Shown here: positions 25,487-34,024 of the stretch, piece by piece | Position numbering within the stretch: the first letter of the stretch is position 1 | Layout: the number at the start of each line of letters is the position of its first letter | Source: Acidobacteriota bacterium | Lineage (GTDB): Bacteria; Acidobacteriota; Terriglobia; Bryobacterales; Bryobacteraceae | Length of the DNA: 39,804 bases | NCBI GenBank assembly: GCA_016178155.1 | Contig: JACOTZ010000417.1 | Span: 1 to 39,804, forward strand | Direction: 5' to 3' | Notes under the pieces: generated by a model | The model's input: only the letters and a program-made list of their open reading frames with translations | Database searches by the model: none | Told to the model about the DNA's origin: nothing | Made by a program: the position numbers and the translations under genes

Positions 25487-28400
25487 ATGAGTTCAGTCCG
25501 CTCTTCCGGAGCAGTGTTCCTTCTCGGCGTGCTGCTTGCCACGCCGTTCCTGATGGCCCAATCCGATACCGCCACCATGGTCGGATTCGTGCGCGACCCA
25601 ACCGGAGCCGTGGTGCCCAACGCCGGCGTCGTCGTGCGCAATGAAGCGACCGGCGTGGAACGTAAGGCGCAGACCAACGCATCCGGTTACTACACGGTGA
25701 CCAACTTGCCTCCGGCAACCTACATGGTCACCGTGGAGGCACAGGGGTTCAAGAAAGTCGAGTTGCGCAACAACAAACTGGATCCCAACACGACCGCTAC
25801 CGTGGATGTCAGCCTTACGGTCGGCCAGGTCACAGAGACCGTCGAGGTTGTCGCCGAGGCCGTGCAGATCCAGTCCGACACCGCAACCGTGGGCAAAGTG
25901 ATCGAAAGCTCGCAGATCCGGCACATGCAGTTGAACGGGCGCAACCCCCTGTACCTCGCGCAGTTGAAGCCCGGTGTTCGGGGCGGCACGCTGGCGGGCT
26001 TTAGCTTCGGCCTGACGACGGCCGGTCTGAACATCAACGGCGCGCGAACCCAGGACAACATCATCACCTTCGATGGCGCTCCGGCGGTGCGCACGCGCTC
26101 GAATGGAACGAGCATCGGCGTCGCCGACGTGGATTCGGTGCAGGAAATCCAGATCCTCACCGCCAATTACAACGCGGAGTACGGTCGCGCGGCCGGCGGG
26201 CAGATCCGCATCGTCACCAAGAGCGGTTCGCGCGATTTCCATGGAGATTTCTACGAGTACCTGCGCAATTCAGCCATGAACGCTAATGGCTGGCAGCGCA
26301 ACCAGTCACGCACGGCCGCGGCCTTCGCGCCGGCGCCATTCCGCTACAACCAGTTCGGCTACCACATCAGCGGGCCAGTGTACATTCCCGGGGTTTGGAA
26401 TACGGAGAAGAACAAAGCGTTTTTCCTCTGGTCGCAGGAGTGGGTCCGGTTCCGCCGTGAATCAAGCAATACCCGCACGGTCCCAACGCCTGCGATGCGC
26501 AATGGTGACTTCAGTGAGCTCCTGAATGCGTCAAACCCGTTCTTCGGACGCGTACGCGCAGTGAACGATCCCAATACAGGACAGCCGTTTTCCGGCAACA
26601 TCATTCCAGCGAGCCGCCTCAGCCCGAACGGCATCGGCTTCTTACGCTCTGCGCCGCTGCCGACACCCGGGTTCCAGCAGGGCACGAATAACCACTTCGC
26701 CGTGGCTGCCAACCCCACAGATCAGCGGAAGGACACGGTGTCCATCGATTACAACTGGAACGACAAGCATTCCACGCGCTTCCGGCACCAGAATTACAGC
26801 TATTACGACCTAAACCCGTTCGACCGCGGCTCTGACCGCACTCCGCGCGAGTTCGAACGGCCCAACAGGACCGCATCCCTGAACCACATCTGGACCATCA
26901 GCCCGACGCTGGTCAATGAGACTCTGGTGACCGCCAGCGTCGACCGGGTGTACATCCGCGTGGTGCGGACGGAGCGCCTGAACCGGGCAAACTACGGGAT
27001 CAACTATCCATATATATTTCCAGACCGCAAGGAAATCTCCGAGAAGATTCCGACAGTAGACGTGCCGAGCTTCTACGTCTCCGACGGCGGCCCCTACCCG
27101 GCGCAGTCGACCGGACCGATTTACAACGTCTCGAACAACACCACAAAGATCATGGGCGCCCATACGATCAAGTGGGGCGCGCTCTGGGAGCGCTCGGGCC
27201 AGAACGATTTCGACCAGATTAACGTCTCGGGCGTACCCGGCGGTACGAACAACCAGAACGGCCGTTTCGTATTCAGCGACGCTCGCACGGGAGCTCCAAC
27301 CACCGGCGTGGGCATCGCCAATGCGGCGATGGGGCTGTTCGATACGTACGCCGAAATCGGTGTCCGTTCGTTCACCCCCTACCGCGGCCATATGTTCGAG
27401 TGGTTCCTCCAGGATTCCTGGAAGGCTACCAATAAGCTGCGCATTGAACTCGGGCTGCGGCACACTTTTATCCAGCCGTATTACAGCCTATGGCGCAACA
27501 TGGTCGTATTCGATCCCAAGTATTACGATCCCGCCAAGGCCGTGCGGCAGGATCCGCGCACCGGCAACATCGTGGTCGGGAGCGGCGATCAGTATAACGG
27601 CATCGTCATCCCTGGGGACGGCTGGCCGGATGCTGCCAAAGGCCGGGTCCCGATCGCCGATACCGGCGAGTTTAACCGGCTGTTCCGCGGCGAACCAAAG
27701 CAGTTCTCTGATGTCCATAAGCTGCTGTTTCAACCGCGTGTCGGAATTGCCTATAGCTTGACGCCCAAGTCGGTTGTTCGCGCCGGCATTGGCCGTTTTG
27801 TCACCCGGCTCGGCGTAAGCGACTCTATTTTCCTCGGCGGCAACCCGCCGCTGCAGCCGATGGTCTCGATCTCGCACGGCACCGCGGACAACCCGGGCGG
27901 TGGCGGTCCGGGCACCGCCTTCCCGCTGAATGTGACCACTCAGGACAAGATTTTTCCAAACCCTGAGTCCTGGGCCTGGAACGTTACCTTCCAGCGGGAG
28001 TTACCGGCGAACACGACCATCGAGGTCGGATACGTCGGGCGCCGGGGGCTGCACGGACAGCGCGAGCGCAACATGAATCAGCTCCAGCCGGGCACGGTGC
28101 AGGCCAACCGCGGCGTCAATGTCGATTCCTTGCGGCCGTTCAGGGGGTTCGGCCCCATCCGCATCACCAACAACGACGCGAACATGCGGTATAACAGCTT
28201 CCAGCTTGACTTGACCCGGCGCTTCTCGAGGGGGCTGAGCTTCAATATCGCGTATACCTATTCGCGCTGCTACGATGACGGATCGGCACAGCGCGACATC
28301 ATTCCGAACGCGTTTGATGCCAGCAACCTGTGGGGTCCCTGCACGTACGACAACCCCAACATCCTGGTCGCGGGCTGGATCTGGGAACTCCCGATCTTCA

Positions 28401-28918
28401 AAGACCGCGGCAGTATGACTGGTAAGCTTCTCGGCGGCTGGCATCTCGCGAGTGCCATTCAGTTCCAGCAAGGCGGCCCCGCAACCGTCGCCACCGGCGA
28501 TGACTTCGCTGGTGTCGGTACGGGTAGCGGCTCGCAGATCTGGAACATCAATGGCGACTGGCGTAACGACGACCCGCAGTTCGCTGCTGGCGGTTCCCGC
28601 GATCCCGCACAGTATATTCGGGTGCGTAATCCGGACGGCTCGGCGATCTTTACCGCTCCTGCCGCCGGTACTTTCACGGCGCAACGCAATCGCGGCGTCC
28701 TGCGTCAGCCGGGATTCCAGAATTGGAACATCAGCGTATCCAAGGCGTTCTACCTGGCCGAAAGTCATTACGTGACCTTCCGGGCGGAGGCTTTCAACTT
28801 CCCGAACCATCCGAACTGGAACGGTTTCGACACCAACCCGCGCAGTGGAACCTTCGGTAAGGTGACCGGAAAAGGCAGCGAGCGGCAATTGCAGCTCAGT
28901 CTGCGCTACACGTTCTGA
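25487..28918 (+). CDS. Oar-like TonB-dependent outer-membrane receptor
   Basis: A 1143-residue protein starting at an ATG preceded by AAAGGGAAATTT. Signal peptide SSGAVFLLGVLLATPFLMAQ, then a carboxypeptidase-regulatory-like domain (TMVGFVRDPTGAVVPNAGVVV, GYYTVTNLPPATYMVTVEAQGF), a plug (MQLNGRNPLYLAQLKPGV, GARTQDNIITFDGAPAVRTRSNG, VQEIQILTANYNAEYGRAAGGQIRIVTKSG) and a long barrel ending in LQLSLRYTF. It shares the domain order and many segment motifs with the 1286-residue receptor in this window but is not a recent duplicate: the sequences differ throughout. Ligand and energy-coupling partner are unknown. A hairpin follows 31 bases after the stop. Confidence 0.94.
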   Translation: MSSVRSSGAVFLLGVLLATPFLMAQSDTATMVGFVRDPTGAVVPNAGVVVRNEATGVERKAQTNASGYYTVTNLPPATYMVTVEAQGFKKVELRNNKLDPNTTATVDVSLTVGQVTETVEVVAEAVQIQSDTATVGKVIESSQIRHMQLNGRNPLYLAQLKPGVRGGTLAGFSFGLTTAGLNINGARTQDNIITFDGAPAVRTRSNGTSIGVADVDSVQEIQILTANYNAEYGRAAGGQIRIVTKSGSRDFHGDFYEYLRNSAMNANGWQRNQSRTAAAFAPAPFRYNQFGYHISGPVYIPGVWNTEKNKAFFLWSQEWVRFRRESSNTRTVPTPAMRNGDFSELLNASNPFFGRVRAVNDPNTGQPFSGNIIPASRLSPNGIGFLRSAPLPTPGFQQGTNNHFAVAANPTDQRKDTVSIDYNWNDKHSTRFRHQNYSYYDLNPFDRGSDRTPREFERPNRTASLNHIWTISPTLVNETLVTASVDRVYIRVVRTERLNRANYGINYPYIFPDRKEISEKIPTVDVPSFYVSDGGPYPAQSTGPIYNVSNNTTKIMGAHTIKWGALWERSGQNDFDQINVSGVPGGTNNQNGRFVFSDARTGAPTTGVGIANAAMGLFDTYAEIGVRSFTPYRGHMFEWFLQDSWKATNKLRIELGLRHTFIQPYYSLWRNMVVFDPKYYDPAKAVRQDPRTGNIVVGSGDQYNGIVIPGDGWPDAAKGRVPIADTGEFNRLFRGEPKQFSDVHKLLFQPRVGIAYSLTPKSVVRAGIGRFVTRLGVSDSIFLGGNPPLQPMVSISHGTADNPGGGGPGTAFPLNVTTQDKIFPNPESWAWNVTFQRELPANTTIEVGYVGRRGLHGQRERNMNQLQPGTVQANRGVNVDSLRPFRGFGPIRITNNDANMRYNSFQLDLTRRFSRGLSFNIAYTYSRCYDDGSAQRDIIPNAFDASNLWGPCTYDNPNILVAGWIWELPIFKDRGSMTGKLLGGWHLASAIQFQQGGPATVATGDDFAGVGTGSGSQIWNINGDWRNDDPQFAAGGSRDPAQYIRVRNPDGSAIFTAPAAGTFTAQRNRGVLRQPGFQNWNISVSKAFYLAESHYVTFRAEAFNFPNHPNWNGFDTNPRSGTFGKVTGKGSERQLQLSLRYTF

Positions 28919-28949
28919 TTCGCCAGGCCTCTTCCTCGAATTCCACGAA

Positions 28950-28977
28950 GCCGCCTGCCGGTTCTCCGGCAGGCGGC
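28950..28977 (+). terminator. Hairpin downstream of the third receptor gene
   Basis: GCCGCCTGCCGG and CCGGCAGGCGGC form a perfect 12-bp stem with a TTCT loop, 31 bases after the stop codon. There is no T-run, so it may work with Rho or as an RNA-stabilising end. Confidence 0.7.
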
Positions 28978-29167
28978 CTGAAATGTGCGGCCCGCAACCT
29001 GACGAAGGGCCGCCGCTGACCGCATCGCTGCCGGCATTCCCCAGCGGCGCGCTGCCGCGGCTTGCGCCCACGGCCGCCTGCTTCGCCCGCTCGTCCGCCC
29101 TCGCGTCCGCACTCCCTCCGCCGTCCCCGCAACCCTGGCCACAGGCGGGGGCTAGACTGAAATCAGG

Positions 29168-30226
29168 ATGCTGCTCGGACAGGTTACGCCCGAGGCTTCG
29201 CTCCGCTACGCGAGCCGCTTTGGCGACTTCAAAGCCGCCGGTTTCTATCGCGACTCGGGCGGAGTGCAGATTTCCAGCCTGGGCATCGGCACTTATCTCG
29301 GCGGGCTCGACCAGAAGACAACCGATAGCTACGTGGAAGCGCTGATGACCGCGCTGCGTGGCGGCGTCAATTTCGTGGATACTTCACTGAATTACCGCCA
29401 CCAGCGCTCGGAGCAGGCTGTCGGCCAGGCCGTCCTCCGGCTGGTGGACGCCGGCGAGGTCGACCGCGACGCCATCATGGTTTGCAGCAAGGCCGGATAC
29501 CTGGTGCCAGGCGCCATTCCGCGGCACGGTCTGGAAGAAACGCACATTGTCGGTGGCATGCACTCGATCGCGCCGGCCTTCCTGAGCCATCAGCTCGACA
29601 GAAGCCGCGAGAATCTCGGACTGGAAACGGTCGACGTCTTTTACCTGCACAACCCGGAAACACAGCTCGAGTTCGTCGCGCGCGCCACGTTCGAGGACCG
29701 CATCCGCGCCGCCTTCGAGCTGTGCGAATCGCTGGCCGCCCGCAAACGGATCCAATACTACGGCACGGCGACTTGGAACGGCTACCGCCAACCCGACGCG
29801 CTTTCAGTCGTGCGGCTGGCGCAAATCGCGCGCGAGGTCGCCGGCGAGCGGCACCGCTTCCGTTTTATCCAGCTCCCGTTCAATCTGGCCATGCCTGAGC
29901 CTCTGCTGCAAACCACTGAGACGCTCGATGGCGAGAGGCTCAGCGTACTGGAAGCGGCCGGGAGGCTAGGGATCGCGGTGATCGCGAGCGCGACGCTGCT
30001 GCAGGCCAGGCTGGCGCGCGGACTTCCCGCGGAACTCGCGGCAAGAATGCCTGGGGCGCCCAGCGACGCGGTCCGGGCGATCCAGTTCGTGCGGTCGACA
30101 CCGGGCATTTCAGTGGCGCTGGTCGGTATGAGCCGGCGGGCACACGTTGAGGAGAACCTCCTGACCGCGCGGTTTCAGCCGCTTGCGCCATCCGAATTCC
30201 CGGACCTTTTGGCTGTGGCAAAGTGA
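29168..30226 (+). CDS. Aldo/keto reductase family oxidoreductase
   Basis: A 352-residue NADPH-type aldo/keto reductase with the catalytic tetrad Asp71 and Tyr76 (NFVDTSLNYR), Lys108 (VCSKAGY) and His161 (VFYLHNPE). The N-terminal segment ISSLGIGTYLGGLDQ and the C-terminal VRSTPGISVALVGMSRRAHVEENL fit the family. The latter is a cofactor-binding region. The insert AGYLVPGAIPRHGLEETHIVGGMHSIAP is longer than in small AKRs. Substrate unknown; cytoplasmic. The ribosome site (CAGG) is weak. Its TGA stop overlaps the next gene's start (TGATG), so it is co-translated with the UvrC-like protein. Confidence 0.92.
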   Translation: MLLGQVTPEASLRYASRFGDFKAAGFYRDSGGVQISSLGIGTYLGGLDQKTTDSYVEALMTALRGGVNFVDTSLNYRHQRSEQAVGQAVLRLVDAGEVDRDAIMVCSKAGYLVPGAIPRHGLEETHIVGGMHSIAPAFLSHQLDRSRENLGLETVDVFYLHNPETQLEFVARATFEDRIRAAFELCESLAARKRIQYYGTATWNGYRQPDALSVVRLAQIAREVAGERHRFRFIQLPFNLAMPEPLLQTTETLDGERLSVLEAAGRLGIAVIASATLLQARLARGLPAELAARMPGAPSDAVRAIQFVRSTPGISVALVGMSRRAHVEENLLTARFQPLAPSEFPDLLAVAK

Positions 30227-31401
30227 TGCAAGTAGTAGCACGCAGAGTCGGCGCTTCCGATCGTGGAGTCCAGCGGGACATCGCAAGGTTCGCCGGTGCG
30301 CCGCACGTCATCGACCCGGGCGCGGAGCCGTTGGAACATGCGCTCGAGGAGGTGCCCGACTCGCCCGCGGTCTTTCTCATTCACCCCCGCGCGGGCGATC
30401 CCTACCTGGGCAGGACGGCCCTGCTGCGCCGCCGCCTCAAACGCCTGTTCCTCGCGGGCAAGCGCCCCTCGCGGCTGCTCAACTTGCGCGATGTCGGGGT
30501 CCGAATCGAGTACTGGCTGGCTGGCTCCCGTCTCGAGCTGGCGCTGGTCAGCTACGAGCTGGCGCGCGCACATTTCCCGGCAAGCTACCGCGAGTATCTG
30601 AAACTACGCCTCCCCACATACGTACGCCTGATCTTGACCAACCGCTTTCCGCGTACGCAAGTGACGAACCGGCTCGCCGGGACGTCGCCGTCCTACGGCC
30701 CGTTCCGCACGCGCTCCGACGCCGAGGAGTTCGAGCATGCCCTCCTCGACCTGTTCCAGTTGCGCCGTTGCCAGGAGGATCTGCAGCCGCACCCCGGGCA
30801 CCCGGGATGCCTGTACGGCGAGATGAATATGTGCCTGCGGCCATGCCAGGAGGTCGTCACCCCCGACGAGTACGCGAGCGAGGCCGCGCGCGTGGCGGAG
30901 TTTCTCTCTACCAGCGGCAAGCAACTGATCGAAAGCGCGGCGGCGGCGCGCGACCGGCTCAGCGAGGAGATGAATTTCGAAGCGGCGGCGCGGCAGCACA
31001 AGCGCGTCGAGCGCATCGAGCAGGTCCTGCAACTCCGCGGAGAGTTGGCCCGCGATATCGACCGGTTGCATGGCATCGCGGTGACGCCCTCGGCTGTTTC
31101 CTGCGCCGTGAATCTCTGGGTGCTGCATCGGGGCGCCTGGCACGCCGCCGTCCCGTTTGCTACCGGCACCACCGCCGACAAATCCGTGTCGATAGACCAG
31201 CGGTTGCGCGAGATCTTCACCGGGTTCACTCCTCTCCCGGTAAGACCCGCCGAGCGGCAGGACCATCTTGCCCTGCTGGTGCGCTGGTACCACTCGAGCT
31301 GGCGCGACGGGGAGTGGGTCGGGATCGAAGACTGCGGGCGCATCCCGTTCCGCCGCATCGTGGGAGCCATCTCTCGGGTCGCCGCGGGGAAAAGCGGATA
31401 G
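30226..31401 (+). CDS. UvrC-like N-terminal-half protein with a degenerate GIY-YIG domain
   Basis: The start is the ATG overlapping the AKR stop (TGATG); GTG 30223 is equally coupled. The 391 residues align by motif with the first half of UvrC: a GIY-YIG region in weakened form (AVFLIHPRAGDPYLGRTALLRRRL), YGPFRTRSDAEEFEHALLDLFQLRRC, a four-cysteine motif (Cys182, 195, 203, 207; RRC...PGCLYGEMNMCLRPC) that in UvrC holds an Fe-S cluster, and a UVR helix hairpin at about 245-270 (LSEEMNFEAAARQHKRVERIE). The glutamate that completes the GIY-YIG active site in UvrC aligns with Ser109 (ALVSYELARAHFP). The RNase H-like nuclease and HhH domains of UvrC are absent. A nicking activity is therefore doubtful; binding to UvrB or DNA is possible. 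The C-terminal 110 residues are unassigned. Confidence 0.82.
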   Translation: MQVVARRVGASDRGVQRDIARFAGAPHVIDPGAEPLEHALEEVPDSPAVFLIHPRAGDPYLGRTALLRRRLKRLFLAGKRPSRLLNLRDVGVRIEYWLAGSRLELALVSYELARAHFPASYREYLKLRLPTYVRLILTNRFPRTQVTNRLAGTSPSYGPFRTRSDAEEFEHALLDLFQLRRCQEDLQPHPGHPGCLYGEMNMCLRPCQEVVTPDEYASEAARVAEFLSTSGKQLIESAAAARDRLSEEMNFEAAARQHKRVERIEQVLQLRGELARDIDRLHGIAVTPSAVSCAVNLWVLHRGAWHAAVPFATGTTADKSVSIDQRLREIFTGFTPLPVRPAERQDHLALLVRWYHSSWRDGEWVGIEDCGRIPFRRIVGAISRVAAGKSG

Positions 31402-31561
31402 TGGAACTGGCCGGGCGGATCTCGGCACCTCCCCCACGCCCCAGCCTTCAACGAGCCGGCTGAAGTCTTGAGCCGGCCCCGGTTGGACCCTCTCACCCGC
31501 GAGGCTGTACACCAAACCCCGGAAGCCGCGTCTCACCCATCGGTAGGAGACCATACGGAAG

Positions 31562-31900
31562 ATGAAGAAAACGCAATTGCTTGCGGTCGTGGTTCTGGCG
31601 CTGGCGCTCGCCGGCTGCGGCAGCGTCAAAATCGGCCGCATCCTGGCCGACCCGGGTCGCTACCATAACCGCAGTGTTACGGTCGAGGGACGCGTCACGA
31701 ACGTGATCGGTGCGTTTGTCGCTGGCGTCTATCAAGTCGAGGACGACACCGGCAAGATCTACGTTCTTTCCACGGGCCAAGGCGTCCCCACCAGCGGTGT
31801 ACGAGTCAAGGTGCAGGGCAGCGTCACACCTGGCGTCAACATTATGGGCCGCTCGCTCGGCACCACCATCCGCGAGCGCGAGCACAAAGTGAGATTCTGA
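31562..31900 (+). CDS. Small OB-fold-like lipoprotein
   Basis: A 112-residue protein with a lipoprotein signal (LLAVVVLALALAGCGSV): cleavage before Cys20 and lipid attachment are expected. The mature part has the pattern of a single OB-fold (ILADPGRYHNRSVTVEGRVTNVI, YQVEDDTGKIYVLS, GVRVKVQGSVTP), similar to small tRNA_anti-like or cytochrome-maturation-like periplasmic OB proteins. Function unknown. The ATG follows GGAAG. It stands alone, 160 bases after the UvrC-like gene. Confidence 0.82.
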   Translation: MKKTQLLAVVVLALALAGCGSVKIGRILADPGRYHNRSVTVEGRVTNVIGAFVAGVYQVEDDTGKIYVLSTGQGVPTSGVRVKVQGSVTPGVNIMGRSLGTTIREREHKVRF

Positions 31901-32189
31901 CCTGACCGCGCAGGCCGCGGAGCGGCGGTGCTGGATGCGCACTACGGTCATCGGGGCGGCAGTAACTGCGAAGCGACACCTGGACGTTTCGGCAGGCCTC
32001 ACCACCTTGAAGCGCAAGGCCGGCAGATGCAACGCAGCTCCACCCGGACTTGATTGAACATTTCGGCCCACTGCGCGCCCCATCATGCGGCGTCCCCTCC
32101 TCCTCCTCCGCAAACTGCACCGGTCCTTGCCCATTGCCGGAGGCTTGAAATCATCCCGCCGGCCGCCGGACTCTCGCTACACTGGCGTC

Positions 32190-33863
32190 ATGCGGAGACT
32201 CATCGCAGTACTGGTGTGCGCGACTTTGGCTGCGGCGCAGGAGGTCTCTCAGAGCGGGCTCGAACTCCAGGCCGCCCGCGCCATGGTGAGCCAGCCGGAA
32301 CGCGCGCGGAACGGCATGGTGGCGAGCGCCCACGAAACGGCGTCCAGGATCGGCGTCGACGTGCTGCGCGCGGGCGGCAACGCCGTCGATGCGGCCGTCG
32401 CCGTCGGCTTTGCACTCGCGGTCATCTTTCCCGAGGCGGGCAATATCGGCGGCGGAGGCTACATGGTCGTGCGCATGGCGGACGGCCGCGCCAAGGTCTT
32501 CGACTACCGTGAGACCGCGCCCTCCGCCGCTCGGCCGGGGCTGTACCGCGACCGGCAGGAAGCCCGCGTCGGCTATAAGGCCTCTGCCGTCCCGGGTACG
32601 GTCGCCGGTCTGGCGCTGGCGCACGCCCGTTTCGGAACCCGCCCGTGGCGTGAGTTGCTCCAGCCCGCGAGGCGCCTGGCTAAGGATGGCTTCCCCGTCA
32701 CCTATCGCATGGAGATGATCCTGCGGCTGCAGGTTCCCGTGATGAAGCAGTTCGCGGACTCTCGGCGGATCTTTCTGCACGGCGGCCAGCAGCCGCTCGC
32801 GCAGGGCGAAAAGCTGCGGCAGTCCGATTTGGCGCGTACCCTGTCGCGCCTTCAGAAGCACGGTTGGCGCGAGTTCTACGAAGGTGAAACAGCACGCCTG
32901 ATCGCCGCCGATATGGCGGCTAACCACGGCACCATCACCTACGAAGACCTCAGGGGATACCAGGCGCTCGAACGGGAGCCGCTTCAGGGCACCTATCGCG
33001 GCCACCCGATCCTGACCGCGCCGCCGTCGTCGAGCGGCGGAATGGCCATGATCGAGATGCTGAACATCCTCGAGAATTTCCCAATGCCGCTTGGCATGGA
33101 AGGCTCGGTCGCCTCACGGCACCTGTTTGCCGAAGCCATGGGCCGCGCCTTTCACGACCGCGCGCTGTACGCGGCCGATCCGGCATTCTTCGAGGTGCCC
33201 GTGGTACGGCTCACATCCAAGGAGTACGCGCGTTCGCTGGCGCAATCGATCCGTCCCGACCGCGCCGGCGCGACCGCGGCGATCTCCACTGGCGGCGGGT
33301 ATGAATCGGAAAGCACCACCCATTTCAGCGTCGCGGACCGCTGGGGGAATCTGGTGGCGAACACCTACACGCTTAACGGCTTCTACGGCTCGCAGGTGAT
33401 CGCCAGGGGAACGGGTGTCCTGCTGAACGACATCATGAGCGGCTTCACCGACCGCGAGGGCGACCGCAATCGCATCGGGCCGGGCAAGCGGCCGGTGTCG
33501 TCAATGACGCCCGCGGTTCTGCTCACCCGGGACAGCAAGCCGTGGGCCGCGCTGGGCTCGCCCGGCTCTCTCACCATCCCGAGTACCGTCGCCCAGGTCA
33601 TCGTCAACTTGATCGACTACAAGATGCCGGTTCGCGACGCGGTGGAATTCCCGCGCATTCATTTGCAGCCTTCGAACAGCGAAATCAACGCGGAGCCCGG
33701 CGCCATCGTCTTTGACGTTGGCGAGCGGCTGCGGAGCTTCGGGCACAGGCTCGCTCCGAAGCTGCGCTCGCAGGGCGATGTCCACGCTGTCGTCATAGAC
33801 GAGTCGGGCTGGCGGTTGGGCTGGTCCGACGGCCGCCGTGGCGGCCGCGCGCTCGGCTACTAA
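32190..33863 (+). CDS. ggt: Gamma-glutamyltransferase (gamma-glutamyltranspeptidase)
   Basis: The ATG at 32190 opens a signal peptide (MRRLIAVLVCATLAAAQ), giving 557 residues; the track start 35 codons upstream is not supported. The Ntn-hydrolase family is clear: MVASAHETASRIGVDVLRAGGNAVDAAVAV, PEAGNIGGGGYMVVR, FDYRETAPSAA, and the autoprocessing site at Thr376 (SESTTHFSVADRWGN), where cleavage frees the catalytic threonine of the small subunit. The small subunit has LGSPGSLTIPSTVAQVIVN and FPRIHLQ. It breaks gamma-glutamyl bonds such as glutathione's in the periplasm, releasing or transferring glutamate. A long palindrome separates it from the convergent oxidoreductase gene. Confidence 0.95.
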   Translation: MRRLIAVLVCATLAAAQEVSQSGLELQAARAMVSQPERARNGMVASAHETASRIGVDVLRAGGNAVDAAVAVGFALAVIFPEAGNIGGGGYMVVRMADGRAKVFDYRETAPSAARPGLYRDRQEARVGYKASAVPGTVAGLALAHARFGTRPWRELLQPARRLAKDGFPVTYRMEMILRLQVPVMKQFADSRRIFLHGGQQPLAQGEKLRQSDLARTLSRLQKHGWREFYEGETARLIAADMAANHGTITYEDLRGYQALEREPLQGTYRGHPILTAPPSSSGGMAMIEMLNILENFPMPLGMEGSVASRHLFAEAMGRAFHDRALYAADPAFFEVPVVRLTSKEYARSLAQSIRPDRAGATAAISTGGGYESESTTHFSVADRWGNLVANTYTLNGFYGSQVIARGTGVLLNDIMSGFTDREGDRNRIGPGKRPVSSMTPAVLLTRDSKPWAALGSPGSLTIPSTVAQVIVNLIDYKMPVRDAVEFPRIHLQPSNSEINAEPGAIVFDVGERLRSFGHRLAPKLRSQGDVHAVVIDESGWRLGWSDGRRGGRALGY

Positions 33864-33920
33864 TCGCGGTGCCGCACGCTTGAGCCATTCTCAACGCGTG
33901 GCGCAACATCCCCTCCGTAA

Positions 33921-33963
33921 ACGGTTGCGGCTCTGCTACGCGCACAATCGGAGCCGCAACCGT
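33921..33963. terminator. Bidirectional hairpin between the convergent ggt and oxidoreductase genes
   Basis: ACGGTTGCGGCTC and GAGCCGCAACCGT form a perfect 13-bp stem around a 17-base loop, midway in the 161-base gap between two convergent stops. Function as a shared terminator is inferred. Confidence 0.7.
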
Positions 33964-34024
33964 AAGAGAGCGGTTTGACAGCATACTTTGCGAAGCTCGG
34001 TAGAGACCCCGCCAGTCCCCTGCC

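Noticed and set aside
28950-28977. CRISPR or mobile-element repeat
   Set aside because: The palindrome occurs once as a single hairpin after a stop codon, fitting a terminator.
31901-32189. Possible small gene between the lipoprotein and ggt
   Set aside because: Open frames here lack ribosome sites and motifs, and the ORF-track start at 32085 is only an extension of ggt.
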